NCBI RefSeq assembly: GCF_040149665.1
Contig: NZ_JBEFLP010000001.1
Span: 2,294,001 to 2,358,000, forward strand
Direction of reading: 5' to 3'
Origin: Sulfitobacter sp. HNIBRBA3233
Lineage (GTDB): Bacteria; Pseudomonadota; Alphaproteobacteria; Rhodobacterales; Rhodobacteraceae
Length of the DNA: 64,000 bases
A model generated the notes under the pieces. That model searched no databases. It had not been told where the DNA came from and saw only the letters and a list, made by a program, of their open reading frames with translations. How positions within the stretch are numbered: position 1 is the first letter of the stretch; each line of letters begins with the position of its first letter. The position numbers were made by a program, and so were the translations under genes. Positions 45,974 to 56,087 of the stretch are shown piece after piece.

Positions 45974-47206
45974 CTAGATGACGAATTGTGCAACGGTCTC
46001 GTCGTTTGTAATGTCGGTGTAGGTCAGCCCGGCCTTATCCATGGCGGCAAACAGCGCCGCAAAGTTTTCCGGTGCGTTGGTTTCGATCCCGATCAGAACC
46101 GACCCGAAGTTGCGCGCGGATTTCTTCATGTATTCAAAGCGGGTGATATTGTCGTGCGGCCCGAGCATGTTCAGGAAGTCTTTCAACGCTCCGGGTCGCT
46201 GCGGCAGACGCAGGATGAAATACTTGATCAGACCCGAATATCTCTGCGCGCGCTCCTTCACTTCTGGCAGACGCTCGAAATCGAAGTTTCCGCCAGAGGC
46301 CACGCATACCACCGTTCTGCCCCTGATCAGATCGCGCACCTCCGCCAGTGCTTCGATGCTGAGCGCACCGGCGGGTTCCAGAACGATCCCTTCGACATTC
46401 AGCATCTCAACGATGGTGACGCAGATGCGGTCCTCGCTCAGCAGTATGACATCCTCGCGCCGGGCATCGCGCAGCTTCTCGAAGGTTCGCACGCCCAGCT
46501 TTGCCACCGCCGCGCCATCCACGAAGTTGTCGATGGGCGACACATCCACCGGCGCACCCGCCTCGAGGGCAGCAGCAAGCGACGGCGCACCGACGGGTTC
46601 GACATAGGTATAGGCGCAGCGATCACCGAAGAACCCGCGCGTGCCCGCCGATAGCCCACCACCCCCCACCGGCAGAATGATGTGATCCGGGATACTGCCC
46701 AACTGGTCCTCGATCTCGACCGCGACCGAGGCCTGACCCTCGATCACGTTGTCATCGTCGAAGGGGGACAGGAAATACGCCCCTTCCTGGGTGCAGAATG
46801 CCTGTGCCGCCGCCAGCGCCGCATCGAAATAGTCGCCCACCAGCCGGACCTCGATATTGGTGCCACCAAAGGTCTTGGTCTTGTCGATCTTCTGCTGGGG
46901 GGTCGTGACCGGCATGAAAATCACACCGCGCACCCCAAAGTGGCTGCACATGAACGCGACGCCCTGCGCATGGTTTCCGGCCGAAGCGCAGACAAACAGA
47001 TCGTGATCGGGGATCAGTTTGCGCATCGCGTTGAACGCACCACGCAGCTTGTACGAGCGGACGGGGCTCAGATCCTCCCGCTTGAGATAGATTTCCGCCT
47101 CGTATTTCTCCGACAGGTGGTCATTACGCAACAACGGCGTTGCGGGAAACACGCCGCGCATCGCGCGGGTCGCCGCAATCGCGGCCATCTGAAAATCTTC
47201 GCTCAT
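45974..47206 (-). CDS. ilvA: Threonine ammonia-lyase (threonine dehydratase)
   Basis: A PLP enzyme that deaminates threonine to 2-oxobutyrate, the first step to isoleucine. The PLP lysine is in VRSYKLRGA, the phosphate-binding loop VGGGGLSAG is present, and residues about 325-410 form one ACT-like regulatory domain ([20 protein letters not shown]). At 410 residues it has the shorter one-ACT form. It is divergent from argG across 103 bases. Confidence 0.95.
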   Translation of the reverse strand: MSEDFQMAAIAATRAMRGVFPATPLLRNDHLSEKYEAEIYLKREDLSPVRSYKLRGAFNAMRKLIPDHDLFVCASAGNHAQGVAFMCSHFGVRGVIFMPVTTPQQKIDKTKTFGGTNIEVRLVGDYFDAALAAAQAFCTQEGAYFLSPFDDDNVIEGQASVAVEIEDQLGSIPDHIILPVGGGGLSAGTRGFFGDRCAYTYVEPVGAPSLAAALEAGAPVDVSPIDNFVDGAAVAKLGVRTFEKLRDARREDVILLSEDRICVTIVEMLNVEGIVLEPAGALSIEALAEVRDLIRGRTVVCVASGGNFDFERLPEVKERAQRYSGLIKYFILRLPQRPGALKDFLNMLGPHDNITRFEYMKKSARNFGSVLIGIETNAPENFAALFAAMDKAGLTYTDITNDETVAQFVI

Positions 47207-47309
47207 CTTCGGTGCCTTTCGCGGTCAGGCCCTCTATAACGGCATCAATCTTGCCGTGCGACTTAAAAACCGATACGGGGACCGGCAAACCCGAGGAAGG
47301 AAAAAACTG

Positions 47310-48530
<1,221 letters not shown>

Positions 48531-48535
48531 CACGA

Positions 48536-48567
48536 AAAAGGCCCTAACAGCGTTGTTAGGGCCTTTT
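48536..48567. terminator. Bidirectional terminator between argG and the DUF7282-like gene
   Basis: AAAAGGCCCTAACA (48536-48549) and TGTTAGGGCCTTTT (48554-48567) form a perfect 14-bp stem with a four-base loop, with A and T runs on both sides. It serves argG on the plus strand and the convergent exported-protein gene on the minus strand. Confidence 0.92.
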
Positions 48568-48589
48568 CCTATTCATCCATGGACCGCGT

Positions 48590-49003
48590 TTAGTCGGCTG
48601 TGATGACCGTCATTACCAGCTTGTCGTCCATGCGGATCGGGCCGTCTTCCTTGGCGCCGAGCGTGTATTCAAAGACACCGGTTTCCATGCCGCCCGCTTC
48701 GGAATGGACCATCAGCATCAGCATGTCGCCCGATGCGACTTCTTCCTGCAGGATCGCGGCGACATCCATGTTCTCGCCGCCGCGCAGAGGTGCGTAGCCG
48801 ACAACCGGGCCCGGCTTCATATCGGCGTCCGTGCGGTGCACCACCAGCCAGCCGTTTTCACCGGCAACGATTTTTTCGGCGCTGACGACACCGTTCGATA
48901 CATCCTGATTCGCGGCTTCGATCATGGGCGCGGCATGGCCTGCGGCGAATGCCGTTCCGGCGCTGAGGACGAATGCTGCGGTTGTCTTGAGTACGATATT
49001 CAT
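48590..49003 (-). CDS. Exported DUF7282-like protein
   Basis: A 137-residue protein with a signal peptide MNIVLKTTAAFVLSAGTAFA. The mature part, with NGWLVVHRTDADMKPGPVVG, GENMDVAAIL and GVFEYTLGAKEDGPIRMDD, looks like the DUF7282 beta-sandwich found in archaeal and bacterial secreted proteins; function unknown. AGGGAG precedes the start at 49003. It is a single-gene unit ending at a strong terminator. Confidence 0.82.
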   Translation of the reverse strand: MNIVLKTTAAFVLSAGTAFAAGHAAPMIEAANQDVSNGVVSAEKIVAGENGWLVVHRTDADMKPGPVVGYAPLRGGENMDVAAILQEEVASGDMLMLMVHSEAGGMETGVFEYTLGAKEDGPIRMDDKLVMTVITAD

Positions 49004-49087
49004 TGTGGTCTCCCTAAGTTTGATGTGCAGGAGCCACGGACGCCGGAGGCGATAGTTTCGCGAAAGAAAAAATTTTATGAACGGCTC

Positions 49088-49133
49088 GCGCCTCGGGCGC
49101 CTGAACGACCCGGGAGGATGACGTCCCGGGTCG
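49088..49133 (-). repeat. Two tandem hairpins downstream of the sulfotransferase gene
   Basis: In the 224-base gap 49004-49227, CGACCCGGGA (49106-49115) pairs with TCCCGGGTCG (49124-49133) in a perfect 10-bp stem, and GCGCC/GGCGC (49088-49100) forms a smaller one beside it. On the minus strand they are followed by an AT-rich TAAAATTTTTT stretch about 10 bases on. They probably end the sulfotransferase transcript and lie just upstream of the promoter of the exported-protein gene. I see no gene in this gap. Confidence 0.5.
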
Positions 49134-49227
49134 CCCACTCATGAAAAAGTCGTACTGGATAAACACGCCTACAATGCGCGTAAACTCGTTAACAACACCT
49201 AAGCGATACGCGGTGCGACCGGATCCT

Positions 49228-49923
49228 TCACGGGGAAAGTCGGCGGGCAAATAACCTCTCGAAATGGGATTCGGCGGCTGCGAGGATCGGCTCTAGCGAG
49301 GGCGGAAGCGTAGGCAGATCGCCCTCCGCGCGCGCGAAACCGGTGCTGGCGTGGACGGCTCCGTACCAGTGGCTGGCCCAGATGCCATCGACGTCCTTGG
49401 GGCCCGACGGCCAGTGCAACATCGCCGGATCAAAAGGCAGACCAATCGCATCGCAGAGCTTGCGCAGCATCCGTTCTGGGGCCGCACGGATGTCTGTCGC
49501 GTCGATCACGATACCGCCGATCCGGTCGAAAAGCGCTGTCTGCTGAAGATAGCCGATATCCTCGAGCGTGGGAGACTGGCGTTTCTCGTGATAGCTGGCG
49601 ATCACACGGGCGGGATGCCGGATCAGATGGATATTCACGCAGGTCTCTGCCCAGCCCATCGGAAAATCCGCCAGCATGTGATGCGGCATGTGCTTCATGT
49701 AAAGATGCGGCGCACCGTCCTTTTCACATAGGGCGGCCACGCGTTCCGGATCGGTTTCATGCGCACTCAGAATGGTGTCGCGCATCGGGTGATCTGCACC
49801 GGTGCGGGCCAGATATGCCGCATAGAACGGTTCATCCAGCGCGGTGAAATCCCTGCGGTTCGCAAAGGAATACATCATTGCCGTGCTCAGGTTGCGCGGG
49901 CCGGACCACATCGCGATCCTCAT
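49228..49923 (-). CDS. Sulfotransferase-like protein
   Basis: A 231-residue P-loop-like protein. The N-terminal MWSGPRNLSTAMMYSFANR corresponds to the 5'-phosphosulfate loop of PAPS-dependent sulfotransferases, and LIRHPARVIASYHEK to the 3'-phosphate site. Substrate unknown; the family includes many uncharacterised bacterial members. AGGGG precedes the ATG. A 13-codon frame ends across the start (ATGA). The PAP by-product would be cleared by CysQ, encoded far upstream in this window. Confidence 0.78.
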   Translation of the reverse strand: MRIAMWSGPRNLSTAMMYSFANRRDFTALDEPFYAAYLARTGADHPMRDTILSAHETDPERVAALCEKDGAPHLYMKHMPHHMLADFPMGWAETCVNIHLIRHPARVIASYHEKRQSPTLEDIGYLQQTALFDRIGGIVIDATDIRAAPERMLRKLCDAIGLPFDPAMLHWPSGPKDVDGIWASHWYGAVHASTGFARAEGDLPTLPPSLEPILAAAESHFERLFARRLSP

Positions 49924-49961
49924 CGGGCAACCCCTGCGGAGCGGTTACAATCCTCGGGCAT
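49920..49961 (-). CDS. Possible 13-codon upstream frame coupled to the sulfotransferase gene
   Basis: ATG at 49961 opens MPEDCNRSAGVAR and its TGA overlaps the sulfotransferase ATG as ATGA. AGAGG lies six to eight bases before it. It could be a minicistron feeding ribosomes to the next gene, or chance. No family can be expected for so short a peptide. Confidence 0.2.
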   Translation of the reverse strand: MPEDCNRSAGVAR

Positions 49962-50053
49962 GGCGGACCTCTTCGTCGGGTGGGGCTTTGCCGGACTGTA
50001 TCGCGGCACGCGGCGGGGTAAACAGGTTTCGCCGCTGCGTGCGGGATGCACCG

Positions 50054-50983
50054 CTATTTCGTGAAAAACGATAACGAGCGCCGCAAGGCATCGGAATCGT
50101 AGCCACGGCCGATGAAAACGATCTGGTTTTCGCGATGCGATGCCTCGGGCGGCAGCATTTCGGGCGGTTGTACCGCACGCCGCACAGCCTGAAGCAGGAG
50201 TGGACCAGCCGGTGTCTGCATCACACCCTTCACCCGCACCAGATCGTGGCCGCGCGCGTAAAGCAGCGCCGACAGCCATACCGAGAAGGCGGCCCAATCC
50301 GTGCCATCGGGGATGTCGATGCGGCACGGCGTAATCGGCGCGGCACTCGCGTCGAGCGCGCGCAAGGAGAGAGCCTCCGCTTCGGGGAGGTCATCCATCG
50401 GGCTTCCAACCCCTTTGGCCGCCGCAGTGATCTGTGCGATTGGATTCAGCGCCTGCACGGTGGCCCGCACGGCAGCAAGCTGAGGCGCGGGCACGGCATC
50501 AGGCTTGGTCAGCACGATGCGGTCCGCTGCCTCGATCTGCGCACGGCTCAGATACTCGCTATCAAGCTGATCGGTTGCGTGAAGCGCATCGACCAGAACG
50601 ATGATTTCATCGACCTTGATATGGTACACCAGCACGCCGTCTTCGCGCACGGCGTCGAGGATCGCCGCGGGATCGGCAAGGCCGCTGGTTTCCAGCACGA
50701 TACGTGTCAGGCCGGTTTGCGCGCGCGTGTCACAAAGCTCGCGCAGGGTGCTGATAAGCGCATCGCGGCCCGTGCAGCAGGCGCAACCGCCAGCCAGCAT
50801 CGTGACACCGGCAGCCTGTGCGGCCAGCAGCGTGTCATCCACCGGCGTCTCCGCGGCCTCGTTAATCAGGATATGGACGTTGTCGAACCCGCCCTCGAAC
50901 AGCTGGTGCCGCAGCCAGGTCGTCTTGCCTGCACCAAGGTAGCCACCGAGGATCGTCAGGCTGATTTTACCGTCAGAGGTCAT
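50054..50983 (-). CDS. CobW/COG0523-family G3E GTPase, putative metallochaperone
   Basis: A 309-residue GTPase of the G3E family, which load metals such as zinc or cobalt into target enzymes. Motifs present: Walker A GGYLGAGKTTW (residues 13-23), the metal-binding GGCACC (about 65-70), ETSGLADP and LTKPDAV for guanine. The C-terminal CobW_C domain is seen from residue 215. Its ATG overlaps the stop of a small CxxC protein gene by four bases. I see no Zur site upstream. The 130 bases after its stop hold no clear gene. Confidence 0.92.
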   Translation of the reverse strand: MTSDGKISLTILGGYLGAGKTTWLRHQLFEGGFDNVHILINEAAETPVDDTLLAAQAAGVTMLAGGCACCTGRDALISTLRELCDTRAQTGLTRIVLETSGLADPAAILDAVREDGVLVYHIKVDEIIVLVDALHATDQLDSEYLSRAQIEAADRIVLTKPDAVPAPQLAAVRATVQALNPIAQITAAAKGVGSPMDDLPEAEALSLRALDASAAPITPCRIDIPDGTDWAAFSVWLSALLYARGHDLVRVKGVMQTPAGPLLLQAVRRAVQPPEMLPPEASHRENQIVFIGRGYDSDALRRSLSFFTK

Positions 50984-51270
50984 TCGCCGATAAAGCGCGG
51001 GTCAAGCGGATCGAGAGGCGCCCCCGTGGCGCGCGCCGCTTCTTCCCACAGCGCTTCGAGATCCGGCACCAATGTGGTTTTTCCGGACAATGACGACAGG
51101 GAAAAGCCCCGCATGTTTCCGGGCGGACGCGCGCGCAACCCGTAGGGGGTGAGAATGCGGTCCAGAACCTGCGCGCGGCGCATCTGCACACGCAGACGGT
51201 CGCCCGGCGTGTCGGTGCCTGCATCGGTCCAGTGGCCTGGCTTCATCGGGAAACCGCAGGCGTTGCACAT
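50980..51270 (-). CDS. Small CxxC protein coupled to the CobW GTPase
   Basis: A 96-residue cytoplasmic protein of no family I recognise. It begins MCNACGFPMKPGHWTDAG, with a CxxC pair and a nearby His that could form half of a zinc site, then a basic helix (DRLRVQMRRAQVLDRIL) and GKTTLVPDLEALWEEA. Its stop overlaps the CobW start (ATGA), so the pair is made together and may be client and chaperone, or a metal-binding adaptor. It follows the hydrolase gene by 53 bases; AGGAG precedes its ATG. Confidence 0.75.
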   Translation of the reverse strand: MCNACGFPMKPGHWTDAGTDTPGDRLRVQMRRAQVLDRILTPYGLRARPPGNMRGFSLSSLSGKTTLVPDLEALWEEAARATGAPLDPLDPRFIGE

Positions 51271-51323
51271 GGTACGTCTCCTTGTGGAGGAAGGGACGGC
51301 GCGAACGCCGCCCCTGTCTCGTA

Positions 51324-52226
51324 TCAGATGACTTCGGGCCGTGCGTCCCCTTCGAACGGGAAGCGTTTGCGGAAGTCGTCAGCGATGGTGTCAAAGGCGA
51401 CCCATTCGACGCCTTCGTGGCCGTTGATATAGTCGATCAGGCGTTCCAGCATCAGCAGAACCTGCGGGCGGCCCGCCACGTCGGGGTGGATGGTGATCGG
51501 GAATACACCGTAGTCCATCTCACGGTAAACCCAATCGAACTGGTCCTGCCACATCTTGCCGATAACGTGCGGATCGACAAAACCGTGGCTGTTCGGTGCG
51601 TTCTTGATGAACATCATCGGTGGCAGATCGTCGACGTACCAGTTGGCACCGATATCGACGAGGTCGATTTCCTTGCCGTGCTTGAGCGGGTGCATCCATT
51701 CGCCGGCGGTCTTGGAATAGTCGATCACGTTCCATTCGTCGCCGACACGGGCATAGAACGGCTGGAAGTCGCGGTAGCTTTGGGAGTGGTCGTAGCTGAA
51801 ACCGTATTTACCCAAGAGCGCTGCGGTGACGTTCGACATTTCCCACCACGGGGCGACATAGCCCTTTGGTTTGGAGCCTGTCAGACCCTCGATCAGTTCG
51901 ATGGATTTGACCAGAACGTCCTCTTCCTGGCTGGGGGTCATGGCGACGGGGTTTTCGTGCATGTAGCCGTGCGCGCCGATCTCGTGACCTTCCTTGAGGA
52001 TCATCTCCATCTCTTTCGGGAATGTCTCGAGCGAGTGACCGGGAATGAAGAAGCTCGTGCGCATGTCGTATTTCTTGAACAGGCGCAGAAGGCGGGGCAC
52101 GCCGACCTCGGTGGCGAAGATGCCGCGCTGGATATCGTTCGGGCTGTCGCCGCCGCCGTAGGAGCCGATTTGCCCCGCAACCGAGTCGATGTCGGTGCCG
52201 AAGGCGCAATAAATTTTCTTGGTCAT
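51324..52226 (-). CDS. Polysaccharide-deacetylase-fold hydrolase, candidate cyclic imide hydrolase
   Basis: A 300-residue NodB-fold enzyme without signal peptide, so cytoplasmic. Metal-site residues are Asp12/Asp14 (GTDID) and His86/His90 (HGYMH), the same spacing as in Helicobacter PgdA (HP0310) and in cyclic imide hydrolase of Pseudomonas putida, both of this subfamily. Peptidoglycan deacetylation is unlikely for a cytoplasmic protein beside an amidase and a hydantoinase; ring opening of a cyclic imide or similar ring fits better (inference). It follows the amidase gene by 32 bases. The usual annotation would be polysaccharide deacetylase. Confidence 0.85.
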   Translation of the reverse strand: MTKKIYCAFGTDIDSVAGQIGSYGGGDSPNDIQRGIFATEVGVPRLLRLFKKYDMRTSFFIPGHSLETFPKEMEMILKEGHEIGAHGYMHENPVAMTPSQEEDVLVKSIELIEGLTGSKPKGYVAPWWEMSNVTAALLGKYGFSYDHSQSYRDFQPFYARVGDEWNVIDYSKTAGEWMHPLKHGKEIDLVDIGANWYVDDLPPMMFIKNAPNSHGFVDPHVIGKMWQDQFDWVYREMDYGVFPITIHPDVAGRPQVLLMLERLIDYINGHEGVEWVAFDTIADDFRKRFPFEGDARPEVI

Positions 52227-52258
52227 AGATCTCTCCCTTTTGGATCGGTGTTAAGGGG

Positions 52259-53623
52259 CTAGCCCCGGATTATCTCTTCGCAGCCCATGGCGGCAGCGAG
52301 GATTTGGGTATCGCGGCCCGAAGGCGCGGACATGAGGAAGCCCGTCGGCATTGCATCTGCGTCCATGCCGTTCGGGATTTGTACGCCGCACCAGCCGAGG
52401 AAGTTACCGATAGAGGTGTTGCGCAGGGTCAGGCCGTTGTGTTCGAAAAACACCTCCTGCGACGCGGCGAGAGGGTCGGTCCGCATCGCTGTGGTGGGCG
52501 TTGTCGGGCAGAGCACGATCGCGTCCCCGATCGCCGCCGCCGTCTGGGCCATCAGGCGGACCCGGGCGGATTGCAGGGTCATCAGGTCCAGCGCGGTCAT
52601 GGTCTTGCCCAGCTCGATCCGGGCGACAACACGCGGATCAATCGCCGCACGGTCGTCGGTGGCAAGACGTTCGTGGTGCACGCCCCACGATTCCGCCCCC
52701 GCGAGGGGGCCGTGCGCGACTGCAAGGTCCAAGACCTCCTGCAACTCGGGCAGTTGGATACGGCGCACACGCGCGCCGGCCTGCTCCAACCGCTCGACGG
52801 TTGCGGCAAAATTCGCGGCGACCTCGGGCTGGAGTGCCTCGAAGAAAATACCGTCGGGGATTACGAATTCGAAGCGTTCGGGCGCGGTTGGCGATGCCTC
52901 CGGTTCCGTGCGGCCACGCAGCATCGCGTCGAAAAGCGCGCAGTCGGCGGCGGTCTGGGCAAGCGGGCCGATGGTGTCCAACGTCGGGCTGAGCGGAAAG
53001 ACACCGTCCATCGGGTAGCGGCCCGAGGATGTCTTGTATCCGACGATCCCGTTGAAGGAGGCGGGAATACGAACCGATCCTCCGGTGTCCGAGCCCATCG
53101 ATACCGGCACGATCCCCGCCGCGACCACCACGCCCGACCCTGACGAGGATCCACCGGGGCTGCGTGCCTCGCCCTTCGGGGCACGTGGATTGCGCGGGGT
53201 GCCGTAATGCGGATTGAGACCGATGCCGGAGTAAGCCATTTCGGTCATGTTGACCGTCCCGGTGCAGATCACACCCGCCCGTGCGGATGTGGCAACCACG
53301 GCGGCATCCGACTGCGCCGGCGCGTTGCGGCGCAGCACGGTGGAGGCGGCGGTGGTCACCCGTCCGCGCAGATCAAAGAGATCCTTCCACGCGGTCGGCA
53401 CACCGTCGAGCGGATGCAGGCGCAGACCCGCGCGCTGCCGGATACGGCTCGCTTCGGCCTCGGCCATGGCGCGTTCACGCGTCTGGTCGATGTAAATCGC
53501 ATCGTCGCCGTGCGTATCGACACGATCGTACACTTCTTCGGTCAGCGCCACGGGATCGAGGGTTGCGGCCTCAAGCCCCTGGGACATGCGGGTGGCGGTC
53601 AGCGCGGCCATCTTACTGGTCAA
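52259..53623 (-). CDS. Amidase (amidase-signature family)
   Basis: A 454-residue Ser-cisSer-Lys amidase. The triad reads Lys80 (PTAWKDLFDLRG), Ser159 (SPGGSSSGSG) and Ser183 (GSDTGGSVRIPA), with spacing equal to fatty-acid amide hydrolase. No signal peptide. The start overlaps the end of the second ATPase gene by 11 bases, so it belongs to the transporter operon. It would fit hydrolysis of a half-amide released by the neighbouring hydrolase (inference). GatA is unlikely: gatB and gatC are absent. Confidence 0.93.
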   Translation of the reverse strand: MTSKMAALTATRMSQGLEAATLDPVALTEEVYDRVDTHGDDAIYIDQTRERAMAEAEASRIRQRAGLRLHPLDGVPTAWKDLFDLRGRVTTAASTVLRRNAPAQSDAAVVATSARAGVICTGTVNMTEMAYSGIGLNPHYGTPRNPRAPKGEARSPGGSSSGSGVVVAAGIVPVSMGSDTGGSVRIPASFNGIVGYKTSSGRYPMDGVFPLSPTLDTIGPLAQTAADCALFDAMLRGRTEPEASPTAPERFEFVIPDGIFFEALQPEVAANFAATVERLEQAGARVRRIQLPELQEVLDLAVAHGPLAGAESWGVHHERLATDDRAAIDPRVVARIELGKTMTALDLMTLQSARVRLMAQTAAAIGDAIVLCPTTPTTAMRTDPLAASQEVFFEHNGLTLRNTSIGNFLGWCGVQIPNGMDADAMPTGFLMSAPSGRDTQILAAAMGCEEIIRG

Positions 53624-54719
53624 TCACGGTCGCGGCGGCGGAGCGCCAGACGACATGAGCCGACCCGTCCACGGCCAGACGGTCACGGTATTTGTCGACG
53701 TGTCCCTCGACGTCGATTTTCTCGCCGTTTTCGAGGCGGACGACCATTTTCATAATGTGGCCGACGATCTGCAGGCGCTCGATCTTGCAGGCAATCGAAT
53801 TCCCACCGAATTCAGTGGCGATCTGCGCTGCGTCAACGTCGGCGGGGACGATGTCCACAGCCTCCGCTGGCAGAACAATGCTCATGTCGCGGCCTTCGGT
53901 GATCCCTGCCCCCAGACGGTCGGTACCGCTGAGCGGACCGTAGGCGGTGTCGAGCGTGACCTTGCTGCCTTCGGTGGCGCGGACGGTGCCGGGAATGATC
54001 GTGTTGGAGCCGATGAACCGCGCCACGAACTGGCTGCGCGGCTGGGTATAAAGCTCGCGCGGCGGGCTGATCTGCTCGACCCGGCCTGCGTTCATCACGA
54101 TGGTGCGGTCCGACAGGGCCAGCGCCTCGGATTGGGCGTGGGTCACAAACACGAAGGTGATGCCGAGATCGCGTTGCAGCAGCTTCAGCTCGTTCTGGAT
54201 CGATTTACGCAGGTTCGCGTCCAGCGCGCCCAGTGGTTCGTCGAGCAGCAGGATATCCGGCTCGACCACCAGCGACCGGGCCAGGGCGATGCGCTGGCGC
54301 TGGCCGCCCGAAAGGCGCGCGGTAGGCAGGTTCGCGATTTCCCCGAGGCCGAGTTTTTCGAGGATGCCGTCCACTTTGCGATCGGCCTCCGCGCGGGGCA
54401 TCTTTTTGACGTCGAGGCCAAAACGCACGTTCTGGCGCACATCCATATGCGGGAAGAGCGCGTAGTTCTGGAAGATCATCGAGGTCGGGCGCCGTTCGGG
54501 CAGCACGTTGTTCATGCGCTGGCCGCGCATGTTCAGATCGCCCTTCGTCACCGTCTCGAACCCCGAGATCATGCGCAACGTCGTGGACTTGCCGCAGCCC
54601 GATGGGCCGAGGAAGGCGATGAATTCGCCTTTTTCCACGTCGAGATTGAAATCGATGACGGCAGGCGTGCCGTTATCGTAGGTCTTGTAGACATGGCTGA
54701 GCTGTAGGTCGTAATCCAA
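53613..54719 (-). CDS. Spermidine/putrescine-type ABC importer ATPase, intact
   Basis: A 368-residue PotA-like ATPase. Motifs: Walker A GPSGCGKST (residues 38-46), Q-loop IFQNYALFP, signature LSGGQRQR (136-143), Walker B ILLLDEP and an intact switch histidine, His194 in VTHAQSEAL. A TOBE-type domain fills residues 240-368. It is separated from the rest of the transporter by the binding-protein gene and a hairpin. Together with the other ATPase it may form a heterodimer. Confidence 0.94.
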   Translation of the reverse strand: MDYDLQLSHVYKTYDNGTPAVIDFNLDVEKGEFIAFLGPSGCGKSTTLRMISGFETVTKGDLNMRGQRMNNVLPERRPTSMIFQNYALFPHMDVRQNVRFGLDVKKMPRAEADRKVDGILEKLGLGEIANLPTARLSGGQRQRIALARSLVVEPDILLLDEPLGALDANLRKSIQNELKLLQRDLGITFVFVTHAQSEALALSDRTIVMNAGRVEQISPPRELYTQPRSQFVARFIGSNTIIPGTVRATEGSKVTLDTAYGPLSGTDRLGAGITEGRDMSIVLPAEAVDIVPADVDAAQIATEFGGNSIACKIERLQIVGHIMKMVVRLENGEKIDVEGHVDKYRDRLAVDGSAHVVWRSAAATVIDQ

Positions 54720-54764
54720 GGCGTGCCTGTCCTTTTCGAAGGAGTGCGGGGGAGGAGTGTGGAT

Positions 54765-54792
54765 GCCCGGCCAAAGGTGGCTCTGGCCGGGC
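54765..54792 (-). repeat. Hairpin after the binding-protein gene
   Basis: GCCCGGCCA (54765-54773) and TGGCCGGGC (54784-54792) form a perfect 9-bp stem with a ten-base loop, nine bases after the binding-protein stop on the minus strand. No T run follows. Such stems commonly protect the binding-protein message and reduce expression of the genes after it. Confidence 0.55.
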
Positions 54793-54800
54793 GATTGAGC

Positions 54801-56021
54801 TTAGGCCGAGAGGAATTCGTCCCACTTGCGGATCAGCAGGTCGTACTCGTCTGGCCACTGGTGCCAGTAGGCAACGTTCGCGGCGCGCTCTTCGAGCGAG
54901 CCACCGTCACGCAGATCGCCTTCGTTGATGCCACGCTCGGACGCGCCGACCCACGGCTTGCCTTCGTACCAGAAGGCGTATTTGTCGGGGTCCATGACAT
55001 CCTTGATGTTCGTGGTGGGCGAGTAGTAGCCCTGCTCGGACACCGCGATGGCGGGGGGACCGGACAGCCAGTAGTCGGCGTAGGCCGCGACAGCCTCGAG
55101 GTTTGGCGACGTCTTGAGCGGGGCGGGACCGATGGCCCAGCCGCGATAGCCGCTTTTCATCGTGGCATAGGAACACTCGACGCCCTGTGCCTTAACGGCC
55201 ATGACGGCGGGCTGCCATGCGTCGGCGATGATCATCTCACCCGATGCGAGCAGGTTCACCAGCTCACCGAAGTCACCCCAAAGCGCGCGGAACTGGCCCG
55301 CTTTCTTCTTGGCGATCAGGAACTTGGCGGCCTCTTCGATGGCCTCCGCGTCCGGGTTGCCGGGGTTGGAGACTTCGAGCAGGCCGAGTTCGTTCATGGC
55401 CAGCACGGCCTGACCGAATGCGATCAGCGGATCGACGTTCAGACCAGTCTTGCCCGCGAATTTCTCGTCGAAGAGCGAGGACCAGTTTGACGCTTCTTCC
55501 GCATCCACGAGGTCGGGGCGGAAGCCGATCGAGTCGTAGTTGTAGACTGTCGGCACCATGTTCAGGCGGGTCTGGCTTTCGTCTTCCCAAATCTGGCCGA
55601 CGATCTGACGCTCAAGGTCAAAACGGTCGTCGGGGGTGATGAAGGTGTCGCGGATGCCGGCCCAGTTTTTCAGGCTCGACGCCTCGATGGGGGCCAGCTT
55701 GTCCGTGGCGACCATCGCGGCCAGACGCTCACCGATGATCTCCCAGCAGTCGTAGGCGTCGGAGCCCGACAGGATTTCGGTTTGCGTGTTGGGGAAAATA
55801 TCGGCTTTACCGCTGACGGCGCCGATGCCCGATTTTTCCTTGAAATCGTTGAGGATACGCTCCTGCACCGTCACGGAAAGGCCCACCGTGCGCAATTCCT
55901 GATTGGCAAGGTGACTGGCCGCAAAGGCTTGTTGTGCCCCTAGCGGACCCGTCGCGGCAAGCGCAGCAGTGCCCGCCGTCGTTTGCAGGAATTTGCGTCG
56001 TGAGAAGTTAGAACTGGTCAT
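54801..56021 (-). CDS. Tat-exported substrate-binding protein of the spermidine-type importer
   Basis: A 406-residue PotD-like periplasmic binding protein. The N-terminus SRRKFLQTTAGTAALAATG is a strong twin-arginine signal. The mature part (DKLAPIEASSLKNWAGIRD, AGKTGLNVDPLIAFGQAVL, GEMIIADAWQPAVMAVKA) fits family 1/PotD. The C-terminal DKYAFWYEGKPW...EERAANVAYWHQWPDEY segment is mirrored in the leaderless homologue at 61.6-62.8 kb. The ligand is not deducible. It follows two SDR genes across a hairpin. Confidence 0.93.
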   Translation of the reverse strand: MTSSNFSRRKFLQTTAGTAALAATGPLGAQQAFAASHLANQELRTVGLSVTVQERILNDFKEKSGIGAVSGKADIFPNTQTEILSGSDAYDCWEIIGERLAAMVATDKLAPIEASSLKNWAGIRDTFITPDDRFDLERQIVGQIWEDESQTRLNMVPTVYNYDSIGFRPDLVDAEEASNWSSLFDEKFAGKTGLNVDPLIAFGQAVLAMNELGLLEVSNPGNPDAEAIEEAAKFLIAKKKAGQFRALWGDFGELVNLLASGEMIIADAWQPAVMAVKAQGVECSYATMKSGYRGWAIGPAPLKTSPNLEAVAAYADYWLSGPPAIAVSEQGYYSPTTNIKDVMDPDKYAFWYEGKPWVGASERGINEGDLRDGGSLEERAANVAYWHQWPDEYDLLIRKWDEFLSA

Positions 56022-56058
56022 CTGTTTCTCCTTGTTGAGGTCGTTTCGTTTTTATTCA

Positions 56059-56077
56059 CGCGCCCTTTTTGGGCGCG
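56059..56077 (-). repeat. Hairpin between the SDR gene and the binding-protein gene
   Basis: CGCGCCC (56059-56065) and GGGCGCG (56071-56077) form a 7-bp GC-rich stem with a five-base loop, in the 66-base gap before the binding-protein start. No T run follows on the minus strand. With the hairpin after the gene it brackets the binding-protein message. Confidence 0.5.
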
Positions 56078-56087
56078 GCTCCCGTTT

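Noticed and set aside
53586..54707. 373-codon frame antisense to the intact importer ATPase
   Set aside because: Shadow of a well-supported ATPase gene; no motif of its own.
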